From the NCBI RefSeq assembly GCF_020882245.1, contig NC_083599.1:4588001-4652000 (forward strand): a DNA stretch of 64,000 nt, read 5' to 3'. Positions 13,322 to 24,608 of the stretch are shown here, piece by piece. Both the position numbers and the translations under genes were made by a program. Numbering within the stretch: position 1 is the stretch's first letter; each line of letters opens with the position of its first letter. The notes under the pieces were generated by a model, which searched no databases, was not told the DNA's origin, and saw only the letters and a list, made by a program, of their open reading frames with translations. Origin of the DNA: Rhopalosiphum padi. Lineage: Eukaryota > Arthropoda > Insecta > Hemiptera > Aphididae.

Positions 13322-13455
13322 GAGCGAAACGTTATACTTTCGTCCAGACGATTGGTAAAATAATATCGATAAAAAAAAAACACTCGAATAAAGCGTATTG
13401 CCGGCGCGGAAAAGTATTTTCTCCTAAAAAGAAGTGGATTTTACGTTGTGTAGTG

Positions 13456-13803
13456 CAATGCTTCTCAAACTGTGGGCCGCGGCTATATGACTGGCAGGTC
13501 GTGAAATATTTATTTTATTTAAAATATTTTCGGTTATTTATAGTTATTAAATAACCGACCATAATATGATGATCATTGTCGATAAAGTCATATGTCAGAA
13601 AACTATTATTTAATAATAATAAAATGTTCATATTATAGAGTCGTTAGGATTAGACCATCGACAATGAGGAGAACTTTAATGATGTAAGCTGTACAGTCGT
13701 ACAGTCGTGTTTCTTTGTTCGAAATCGTGCGTTTTATTTAAGAAAAAATAGTTAATGATTTTGATTTAGGGGGGCCCAAGAAAAAAAAGTTTGAGAAGCA
13801 CTG
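13456..13803. mobile_element. Non-autonomous hAT (Charlie-like termini)
   Basis: A 348-bp element. The left terminus is CAATGCTTCTCAAACT and the reverse complement of the right terminus is CAGTGCTTCTCAAACT, agreeing at 15 of 16 bases. CAGTG-TTCTCAAACT termini are a hallmark of the Charlie-type branch of hAT transposons. The flanks carry GTGTAGTG (13448-13455) and CTGTAGTG (13806-13813), which agree at 7 of 8 bases and look like a target-site duplication, except that two extra bases (GA) lie between the right terminus and its copy. No transposase-coding sequence is visible inside, so the element would have depended on a transposase supplied in trans. Confidence 0.8.
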
Positions 13804-13813
13804 GACTGTAGTG

Positions 13814-14411
13814 TATGAATAATAAAAATAATAATTTACCATCGACTATTTCCAATAACGATTAAATGTATAATAGGTAGCCGTGTGTATGACGGAAATA
13901 TAAATATATTTGAACAAACAAACCCTATACGATAAGCTATACCTGTATTAGACTAAACATTCGTATCGCGTGTACAAAAGCCGCAATATCCTTATTAAAT
14001 CTATTATAATAATAAATCAGAATTATTTTTGATATTTAGCGATTGTCGTTATTGAAAGATGTCTATATATTTTATTATATTGTCTTCTACACTTCGCTTT
14101 TACACATTGTCGTCGGCGGTGTACAAAGTGAAGTTATGTATTTATTACGGACACTACAGTTCCAGATGTGATTGTGTTTATACACTATTATTGTTATTAT
14201 TAAGGCATTATTCACGTCGTTTTATATATCTAATAATATAAATATGAATAAAAACACGGGCGAATCGACGGCGACGAGAAGATTTAATAGTATAAAATGT
14301 AACGCGATTAACGACGCAGTTTATTCGCCAACAATAAAATGATGTCGTAAACTCGCGGACCGGTATAAAGAATAGTGCTCGCGTGATAACACTATAATAA
14401 TATTATCATAT
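13814..14411. other. Non-coding spacer between two transposons
   Basis: About 600 bases of mixed AT-rich and CpG-containing DNA between the hAT element and the MITE. No gene or repeat of note. Confidence 0.6.
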
Positions 14412-14419
14412 AATACAAG

Positions 14420-15006
14420 GGCTGACATTGAATTGAGTCCCGCAAATACTTTTGGGTTATCGGAGTTAAGTCCGACAAATACTGTTAGGTTGTTCGAGTT
14501 GAGTCCCTTCAACCTTTTATTTATATAATATATTGATTGCTTACATTCTTTTTAATAATAATAATAATAATAATAGTGTATTTAAAATAATAATAATTAT
14601 GTGTAATATAATAATGTTAATAATTAAATAGTGGCTGGTAAAAATTTAAATGATACAGATTTTAAAAAGTCAAATCTGCAAATTCGCTTATTTATATAGT
14701 ATTTGTTTTTCTGCTCCCGTAAAAATTTTTCTTATTCCGATGTTTCTTCACATGGCCTTTTTGCTTTGCTTCTTAATTTTATATATGTATCAGACGGCAA
14801 TACTGTATTCCCAAAAGAGTGTCCACAAGAATAAAAATATTTGGATGTCTCGAATGAAAAAAAGCATTCAATTTTTAGTGAATTTTACTGTGTAGGTAGT
14901 TTTGACATTTTAAATTCTATACCGACCCAATTAAAAGATATTAAGATAATAAGCAGAACTCAATTTAAACGCACAAAAGTAGCATGGACTAAATTCAATA
15001 TCACTG
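14420..15006. mobile_element. MITE family copy 1 (8-bp TSD, subterminal 33-bp repeats)
   Basis: A 587-bp element flanked by a perfect 8-bp duplication, AATACAAG, at 14412-14419 and 15007-15014. The left end GGCTGACATTGAATTGAGTC and the reverse complement of the right end CAGTGATATTGAATTTAGTC agree at 15 of 20 bases. The left subterminal region has three GARTTRAGTCC sites with an exact 33-bp spacing (starting at about 14430, 14463 and 14496), and the right region carries inverted, more degenerate counterparts (about 14922, 14956 and 14986). A TAA microsatellite lies at about 14553-14574. Short open frames inside are not conserved enough to be genes. The 8-bp duplication is compatible with hAT, P or Merlin transposases; the right terminus (CAGTG) favours hAT. 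Confidence 0.85.
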
Positions 15007-15432
15007 AATACAAGTGCCTCTATACGATATTATCGTGTAAGAGTGTGGTCATATATTATATCGTCAATGTACGCGTATTTCGGATATCGACTGTTGACAC
15101 ACGAAATTATTTCTCGATATTATAATATTATATGCATATTATTACGAAGTGCGTTTCTTTTTCGCACCCCTCCCAGTTCGAAGAGGACCGCGAGAGGTCG
15201 TTCTACTGTAAACACACGCGCCTACGGAGATAATATCGTATTTTGTTGAAAATATATTAAATTACATACGAAATACACACGAACCGACGCATTTTATACG
15301 CGTCACGCGTCGGTGTTTTCGTTTGTGTGTATGTGTGCGCGCGTATTTTACGTTCATCTGGAATATTGTTTAAATCGTAAAAATTGAATATACGCAATAT
15401 ACGAGGGACTGATACCCTTTTTATGGAGGATT

Positions 15433-15445
15433 GGGGGGGGGGGGG
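15433..15445 (+). repeat. G-run (13 G)
   Basis: Thirteen consecutive G residues inside a CpG-rich island. Likely prone to slippage and assembly or sequencing error. Confidence 0.85.
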
Positions 15446-17415
15446 CGAAGAATAAGTCGAGTAGTCGCACAGACGGCGTGAGTCGGCGTTATAGTCGGTT
15501 GTCGAGGTTACACGGTCCCGCACAGTCGCGGGGTGTCGCAGTCGGATCCGGCGGATAGTGAAAAGTAAAAAAAAACACGTCACTGTTGAGTTTCCCCCTT
15601 ACACGCGAATATCATTCGTACATTTATACATATGTGTGCGCGTATATGTTGTATACATAATATCTGGCTAAATGGAATGCGACGCATGCGACACTCGCAC
15701 ACACTCACATATATATATAATATATACTTACTCACATAGATAATATTATATACAACGAGTTTATAGATATAATCTATACGGGCTACATAATATATTATAT
15801 ATAAATAAAATAATATGTATATAGACGATATATTTATATACACGCGTATATCACGACGAAAATAATATCGTTTTCGATCTGATGATTCCGAGTCAGATTT
15901 GTTACGGAGCGATTTTTTCTTTTTTTTTTTCCAGTCAACTAAATCCACGACAAGGGGTTAGGTACGACGACGAAGACGATAGATAAATGTGCTCGTACAG
16001 TCGTATATTATATATTGTTTTGACTTTTAACAACGGCGATTTCCGTCCTCTCCCGTATAAAAGCGTTCATATTATTATTATTTTATTGTCTACGGATAGA
16101 TTATATTATTATATTCTTTACGGTTCGGCTAGCGAGTGCGACGAGACATATTTCACGTGACGTGAAAATATAATAATAATAACACCGCGCGCACGCCCTT
16201 TTGTGCGAGTTGAAGTCGAACCGAGATAAAGAGAAAAAGCACGATTTCCGTGCGTTACCGACACAATAATAATAATTGACGTTTGACTTTCATTCGAAAA
16301 CACGCCGAACTTCGTATTGTTCGTTAAATTTTAAAGTTTATATATTAGATTAAGGTACAGCCAACGAAATATTATTATTATTATTATTATAATTGAGTTA
16401 TAATATGTTATTTAGAATGGTGTTTAATTTTCACGATGATAATTTTTAGACGTAATAGTCGTCCCGAGTCAATCAGTTTAATGTTGACACTATATTTTAT
16501 GAAAGGAAAATATCGACGGTCAATGGTTGTTAAAACCTTCAAAAACATGATTGTAACAGTCAGTTTTTTTTTTAAATTCAATCAACAGACTAAAGTTCAC
16601 TAAAATCTTGACGAAGGCACCTACTGAGGTTCAGAACACGGATAATCAGAAAAAAAATATTTTATTTTGATTATACATAGTTTTCAGAGAGCCAAATAAA
16701 TTATGTATCTGAAAATATTGATAATACTAGCCTGTGTAACATACATGTGTCACGTAGTATCAACATTGAATATTATGATAAGATATTTTCTTAGCTTTCA
16801 ATTGTTATAAACGATAAATTTAACACTTTTTAAAATTATTTCATTATTTCGAGTCATTGAAAACCATTTACGGGCGCGTTTTTTATAATTTTAATTATTA
16901 ATGCCGTCGAGTATTCCTTAGTGTGTAGGGAAAAAAGATGGGTAAGTATAGATAACTGTTTTTATTTATAGTAAGTATAAGTATTACGGATACATCGTCA
17001 TTCAAAATAGGTTACCGTAGTGTATGTTTTAATTTTGAATTCGATGATAAATAATTGACCGCTTCCCTTAAGTATCGACCACATTTCCTTTCCTATCAAA
17101 AAATATGTTTAAGTTAAAGTTTGAAGCATTTTTACTGCTCCTAAAGATGATGGCAGTTTTCAAAAAAAAATAAATAAAAACACTGTTAATTTGAAAATCA
17201 TTATACATTCGTCGTTCCGATTAGAATCTAAAATTTTAGCATCTTTATCTTGTCAAGACATTCTTAATAAATAATATTTATACAATTTATATTACTATCT
17301 ATAGCAACATTTAAACCGTTTTTCAATTTGATGAGAACTCTTGATTTTACTTATTTCTCTTTTTTTAAGTGCCCGAGCGTTATAATAAAAAAAATAACAC
17401 TATTGTTATCATTAC

Positions 17416-17448
<33 letters not shown>
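17416..17448. repeat. (ATT)n microsatellite, about 11 units
   Basis: Pure ATT array of about 33 bases. Confidence 0.93.
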
Positions 17449-17450
<2 letters not shown>

Positions 17451-18043
17451 TCACACTGATTTCGGAGTACGTCCCCCGACGACAAGTATACAATAATTCA
17501 AACCTTCAACTACGGCGTAGCTATATATACCTACCTCCGTAATATTATAACGCACCGAGTAATAACTAATAAATTAAACTAAACACAATGTTTCGCACCT
17601 CGAGTTCAGTTCTCTTCGTCCTCGGGTACATAATTGTGAATTGTTATATTTAGTTTAACCTCGGCTAATGTGTGTGGATAATATAATATAAACTCTGCTA
17701 CCGACCAATTAACAATACGACGACGACGACGTCGGCGGAGGCAGCGGAAATGAATGTGGATGCCAACTTGTACTGAATTGCGCGAACTCGCGGAGAGTTC
17801 ATTCAATTTTTCAATTTCTCATTTCGCTCGAGGTACAGATTACAGTTAATATATAATATACTGGGTGATTATATTTTTATCGAAAAATTCTCATTATTTC
17901 AAAATCTATAAACTGTTTTGAACATTTTTTTTTTTTCGTAATTTTCAGTCGAAATAAAACACATTTTTATCGTCATGATTTATTAAGTTTTTTTTATACT
18001 TTTTTGAATAACAGCATACGTTTAAGCATAACAATTTTGACGG

Positions 18044-18173
18044 GTTTATGAATTATTTAAGCTGTTGATGAGTGGAGTAAGTGTTGTAGTAGACCAAAAT
18101 TGTATAGGGCATTCGTGTACCACTCTACTCCGCTCATCAATACTCTTTTAAATACTTTTAACTCATATAAACT
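18044..18173. repeat. Foldback hairpin (palindromic MITE or pre-miRNA-like)
   Basis: TTGATGAGTGGAGTAAGTG at 18065-18083 is the near reverse complement of CACTCTACTCCGCTCATCAA at 18121-18140. As RNA the arms would form about 18 pairs with one G-U wobble and one single-base bulge around a 37-base loop. Pairing extends imperfectly outward through ATTTAA/TTTAAAT to about 18044 and 18173. The shape fits a small foldback transposon as well as a microRNA precursor. I recognise no known insect microRNA in either arm. Confidence 0.6.
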
Positions 18174-21100
18174 ACTCGTAAATTTTTTAAACATCAAAAT
18201 AGTTTAAAAAAATAATCTGGTGCAAAATATGAAATTAAAAATGTATATTGTCATTAAAAAAAGTAAAACTTAAGAAAATATGATAAAAATATTTAAGAAG
18301 AATATCGTTTAATTTTGACTGGGAATTATGTAAAAAAATATTTTCAAAAAAGGTTAATGGATTTTGAAATAATGATTATTTTTGATAAAAGAAACATTCT
18401 GTACATTATAATATATATTTTCGTTATTAAAAAAAATAATAACAGTAATTCCCGTAAAATTGGTCTTTTCCCAACAAAGAGGATGACAACTAAAATGATC
18501 GGTCGATTAAAAGCATATAAAAGTATCCCATTTACGTCTGTCAATATCAGTATTACGAATTAATTTTAGAATTGTCGGTGGAATGAAAAAATGCTATTAT
18601 TTTTCTAATTACATGACTTTTTGATTGGATTCAATAAACTGGTGATTTTCTTTTTACAATCATCAATGGACCTTTAGTTGGATCTAAGAGCTTAGAATAA
18701 TACTCTTACGGAGAATTTAATAATAATAAAAAAAAAATTAAGAACAAGAAATAATATGTTTGTATTTTTTTTGTGGTTTTTTTTATTTAACAATAATTAA
18801 GCAAAAAGATACTATACTTACATAAAAATAATCGCGAAGACCATCATAAAAAATTCATTTCTAGTGATTAATGCCAAGAAAATATTGCGCAATTAAGTCG
18901 AGCGATAGAGTTTCCGTATCACGTTGCGATAGTCATTTAAACCGAAATTATATTTTCAAGATTAAAAATAACAATAAGGTTCTTCTGCCTTGTTTTTACT
19001 ATTTGACAGTCGGGAAGAGTGATAAATTTAATGGGAATAAATGTCAAAAAGATACAAATTATAGAACACCGTCGTGTTCTCTGGAGTAAAGGATGTATTA
19101 ATTTATTATGTATATGATTGTTCCTTGTAATAGAACAGTACTAACCACCTTTATGGCTAATTGAAGAAAACATCCATGAGTTTTCAGGATTTATATTTTC
19201 CCGGATGCACATTTATTACCATTTGTCTTTTCTTATCCTATACATGTGATAAGTAATTGTCTTTCATTTCCATTCATGCATTAATTATGATTAAAATAAA
19301 ATTGTATTCACGTTTATGATCATAAAGTCACCCAATTCCACTGAACTTATTACGATTCACGTTTGTATCGAAAATAATAATTATTTAGCAGTATCATGAT
19401 TCCATATTATGCTTACTTAACGCTGTTGTACTACTGTTATTGTCTACGCAGTGAATTTAATTATCGTTAATATTAAAAATTATGTGAAAAAAGAAGAAAT
19501 CGAATCCAAAGTCTTGCCTAGTCCTAACTATCTACTGTTTTAAATAGTAAAAATATAATGTAAAAGGGATAATTTCAAGTTAACACTAATTTCCTCAACA
19601 ATTCTTAACTTTTTTTAAATGTATTCATATGTTATGCTTATGCATACTTTTTTGAATAAATTCAAGTTTACATTAAACAAATTATTATTTATTAATAATC
19701 AATGAAAAAAAAATATATTTTTTACAATATATTTATTTTATCTATAACCAGTCATATTATATTATACATATACATTATACATAGATATATTATCTAATTA
19801 TTTAAAAATAATGAATATATGTTTCAAGTTCGTAACTAATATATAATTAACACTTTCAAAAATAATCAAAATACTATAGACCCATAATTAAAAATGAAAT
19901 GTCATATACTGATATTATAATTATCGAATTCACTAGTTGTATCACGATAAAAGAAATTATGGTTATATTATTATTTTATTAAAATAATACATAAAACATT
20001 TATCCAAATAGGTTATGTATTTAAATTATTTTTTTTTACAAAATAGAGTTTGTAACTAGTTAGTAGGTACCAAAAATAATTTGATACAAAACTCCTGCTG
20101 GATTTTCTGACGGTGTATTTTGTGTTATGACTAACCGACGTAAAATCAAAACTTAATAGGTAATTATTGTAGCCCACCGATGTATTTTGTTTTCCCATGG
20201 TACAGATGATATTGCGTTAACGTTTCATCGTAGATCATTAAAACGTTGATAAATAATTGAAAATTTTTAGAACTTGGAATTCGTAGTATTCTATTGAAAA
20301 CTTAATCCATCGTCTTAACCATTTTATATAACTTTAAGTAATAAAATATGGGAGCTTTGAAGTGTGTGTGTTTAAGAATTACGTCTTGCATATTGAACGT
20401 TGTATTATTATTTAATTTGTTAGTATATAAAATATAAGAACAACATAATATTGTTTTTGAAATGAAAAATTCCAAATTGTTAAACGTTCAACTTTTTTGT
20501 TATACATTTTAAAGGTTCAATATAGTGCACAAAGTCATTGAATTTATTTCGTTTAAATTGAAAATAAGAATCTTAATTTATTATTTAAACATTTTATTAA
20601 TTTTTTTTTTTTTTTTTAATCACGTATTTAGTCTTTAATAATATATTAGGTAATATTTTTTTATTTTGTATGTGCGCAATATTATACTTCTTATTTACCA
20701 TCAATAATATATGTAAACAATAATATCGTGGTTGTAAATGTACAATTGCAATTATTGAAACAAGGATTTAATTACAAAGATATGAAATAATAATTACGAT
20801 GGCCTTTACAGACCACATGGAATTGATCCATATTAAATTACCAGGTCCATGGACCTTTCTGGGAACACCGGGGCGATAATAACAGAGAGCGCGTGTGTTT
20901 CCCAATTATAATGTATACACTTACAAACTGAAATTACCAATAGAAAAACTAAATTGTACAGTATTATAAAATATATATACGAATAACATCGATATTATTT
21001 AAATTTTTTAATAAAGGAATTTAACTTGTTGATCAGAAAAAATGTTAATCTTAACTAGAAAATTATTCAATTTTCATAATATTATTATATTCGACGCTCG

Positions 21101-23413
21101 ACAAGTATGATAATATAATTTTGTGTTCGTTATACATATTGAGGTTGTGAGTTTAGAGTTTGTATATTAAAAATCAAAAACGTCTCAAAACATTATTAAT
21201 TTTCGTATTAAATTTATAAATAATAACTATATTTCAACATAATAATATTATATTTACTTATCAGATGGTCGCGCCCGACATATATATTATGTATTAAATT
21301 CATCGAGTTCTGAAAATAGTCAACGGTTATTATCATCTATTACGTTCGGCTTATCGCGTAGACTGTACAGTGATATAATAATGTTGCGTATAAATACATA
21401 CAATATACGTGTGTGTTGTATTTCTGTTAACCGTATATAACCGACCGCAGACAGTTGCAATAGTTAAATGTTAAATGTTCGTCTGTCACCCGCCAACCCT
21501 ATACCTGCTGAGCTACGTGAAGGTAGAGCATTTGCTATATTATATAGAACGCCACCGTGTCCAAGGACGTTTGGGGAAGTTTTGAGTAGCATACAACAAA
21601 ATAGGTAATACGATAATTATTAAATCGGAAAATATTATGTTATTTTATTATATTACAATATGAACTATTGAATTACACATTACTTATGTATTTCAACTTC
21701 AATAGAATATAAAATAATATATATAAATGCTTATAATATGTGATTATTTGGGTAATTTTTTTTCGATTATAATTTTTACATTAAAATCATTAAATAGAAC
21801 GTATATAAATGTTTATAATATTTTTTAAAAAATAAAAACAAAAAAATACTCTTTAGGAATTCATTATTGATACATTTTCAATTGTTCATAAGTTGCAATA
21901 AACAAATATTATTTCTAACGGTTATGAAAACAAAATAAGAATACAACGTTATCTAATTTAGATTCTACATTTACTATTTCAACATGTTTTAACTTTTTCA
22001 CAATATTAATTATTCATGTCGTTGAATTACAACATTTAAATAAATATGATATTATATTATATAACAATTTTTTTATAAGTATTTACTTTTATAAATGGTA
22101 ACAGTATGTTTTTTTCAATTTTCTATTACAAAAATTGAAATATTTTCGGTAATAATAAACAAACCGAATTTAAAACAAGTAATTAATAAGTTATAAGTTA
22201 TAAAAATAGTGAATTGTATTTTATGAGGGGTTGCTTTTCAATAAACTCTTATCATCTAAACTTTTTAAATAGTTTAAATAATTGACTACTGTTGAACATT
22301 TTATTTTTTTAAGTATTTACCAACATTTTTAAAAAGTATATAGCTTTAGAATATGAAATTAATTTTTTTTAATTTAAAAATTAAAATACTTAAATAAGGA
22401 TAGTGGTAAAACAATAGCAAACAATAATATTTAATTATTGTATACCATGTGAAAACAATTATGAGATAAATATATTAAATTAATTATAGTATTCATTTAA
22501 ATAAATCTCTTTGTACATTAACAATTTTGATTTTCATAATTAAATTGCAAGAAGTTAGTTTATTATTTCAATTAAGTGAACCACATCAAATTCATGTCAC
22601 TTACAAATGTGTATGTACATTTAATACAAATTTATATTTTTACTTGTCTTTTAAAAAGTTTGATTCATTTCTTGAGTTGTTATTTATTAAGTTATTAATA
22701 TTATAATAAAATTTGTTGAAATACGAATTAAATAGGTAGTGTAACAATATCATGATGGAAGTAATAACATAAAATAAATATTAAGTTTTCTATGTTTTTT
22801 TGATTATTTTTGTATTATAAGGTATAACAAAAAATCGAAAAGAATTTACTTTTAAACTCAACTAAAAATAAGTAGATAGTTATCTATATCGTAGTTGGTT
22901 TTCTTTTGATTTTTATCGGAATTTAATACACATGCTCGGTATGTATTGCGTTAGCTATTTTCAATTTTCAATTGAACACGATAAAACAATATTTTGAAAA
23001 AAAAAGTAGAAAATACTAAAAAGGGGTTTCAAATAAAAATAAATGTATTATTAAATATAATATATAATATTATACTATGCATATATATCTAGTGTCTACA
23101 CACATATTCGAAGCCAATATAACTTATTCAATCCACTCAGAACCTAAATTGTAAAATTCCTTATTTTCAATATTGTCCTATCAATAAATAATAATATTAT
23201 ATTATATACATAAAAAAATGGTCATATAATAAGTTTTGTCATATCGAATAAAAAATCGAATGTAATAATACTATTTCCGAAACATTAGAATTGGAAATAT
23301 TATATCAATACAACTACAGTCAACAGAATTTGTTATAAATCTAAAACAAAATATAATTTTAACTCGTGTGTACTTAGCCTTTGTTCGATGTCACTATCGG
23401 GTAGGAAAAAAAG
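18174..23413. other. Long AT-rich non-coding stretch
   Basis: Over 5 kb of AT-rich DNA with homopolymer runs (for example T near 20605-20619) and no supportable gene. Small exceptions are a mixed-composition patch at 20795-20890 that includes the palindrome GGTCCATGGACC (20844-20855) inside a 26-codon ATG frame, and a modestly CpG-rich patch at 21330-21600. Neither has recognisable identity. Confidence 0.6.
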
Positions 23414-24584
23414 TCATAAAAGGTGAATGGTTATTTTTTTTTTCACCATATTAATTATTATAATATTATAATGAAGTAATGGAATCGTATGGTGGAAAAC
23501 GAGAACATTGATACATCGTGCCGCGTTGGCTAACACGCAACGTGCGGGTGGCGCACACGGGCGGGGGAGGGGTGGTAGCAGTAAGGGGCCATTATACAAC
23601 GTAAGGGAGTGGAAATGTGACACCGGTTGAAAACGCAATAAAAACAAAATATAAAATTAGGACTCGCATTTGTACATTATGTGTGTAACGCGAGCCTTTT
23701 CGGGAAAAGCTCACTTACCGCTCGCAAAGAATACTGTGCGGCAAAGGCACCTGTTTTATGTCTCACACAAACACACACACGCACACACATATACGCGTGG
23801 TGCACTGTTTCTCGAACGAAGGCGCTTGCGGGGGGCGTACACACGCTGTGAAAAGGTTCACAGCGAGGGGTTGTTAATAACTCGCGAGGGAGCCGCCATG
23901 CCGCCTCGTGCCCAAAGGTTTGGTGTTGAAACTAATTAACTGGACCGTCCTTGTGTTCGCATTTTTTGAGACAAGCGCAAAGTACGCGTTGTTTAATCGA
24001 CAGCGTAAATGTCAAGTCCGAAAAATCGACACATCGAAACGTTGTAGTTTGAGTGGATGTAAGTGTAGGTGGTATCCACATCCGGCATTATGTGATATAT
24101 AGTCCGGAATATTATGCAGATATTATGTGTATACTGCAGAGCTTCGCGGCAACAAGTCGTTAAATTACTGAAATTAAACGCGAACGTTTGATGTGTTGTT
24201 ATACACGAAATGCGATATGCGCGACAAAACATTAAAACGATCATACGTACGCGCACACTGTACTGCAGCTGGTAGTGTCGTAGTCGCATTTTTATCATTT
24301 AAATCTTCGTATATTATTGTTTGGTGAGAGTTAAATTTCGATATAAATATATTCCGCAGATAGAAACATTATTTTCATTAATCGTCTGTACGCATTACGC
24401 ATTGTTACCGTGATAATAATATAAATCCAGTTGTATGTCCTTACATCGGAAACGTATCTTCCTGATTTGTAACTTATTGTTATTGTTTTTTTTTTTCCAC
24501 GGGATGAGCTAACAGGATGTTGAACATAGCGCAACGCTATCGGAAACACCGCTGGCCATACCGTCCGATAAAGATGGCTATTAC
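23414..24584. other. CpG-rich island without a recognised gene
   Basis: Composition rises sharply between about 23500 and 24560, with CACA-rich and G-rich simple sequence (GGGCGGGGGAGGGG near 23559). Frames of 60 to 100 codons occur on both strands but match no family I know and overlap one another, as expected of chance frames in such DNA. It could hold a promoter or an untranslated first exon of a gene outside the window. Confidence 0.45.
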
Positions 24585-24608
24585 ATTATTATTATTATTA
24601 TTATTATT
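24585..24608. repeat. (ATT)n microsatellite
   Basis: Eight ATT units. Confidence 0.93.

Larger units (their letters stand above)
15015..18043. other. Non-coding stretch; CpG-rich island then AT-rich
   Basis: Positions 15100-16320 form a CpG-rich island with a 13-G run, GT-rich and TATA-rich simple sequence, and a TATAAAAG string near 16047. A long minus-strand frame across 15580-15948 is rich in Tyr/Ile because it reads through TA repeats and is not a gene. From 16320 to 18040 it is AT-rich with an (ATT)n array, apart from a CGA/GAC-rich patch at about 17700-17760. Confidence 0.55.

Noticed and set aside
15580..15948. 122-codon minus-strand open frame
   Set aside because: It is dominated by Tyr, Ile and Val because it reads through TA-rich simple sequence; no domain and no balanced codon use.
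16040..16060. TATAAAAG string as a promoter
   Set aside because: TATA-like strings are abundant in this AT-rich DNA, and no initiator or coding sequence follows.
20799..20879. 26-codon ATG frame with a PGPW string resembling a cytochrome P450 motif
   Set aside because: Too short, with no flanking exon, splice sites or further family similarity.
23800..23850. GCACTGTTTCTCGAAC as a hAT terminus
   Set aside because: No matching inverted end or duplication found downstream.
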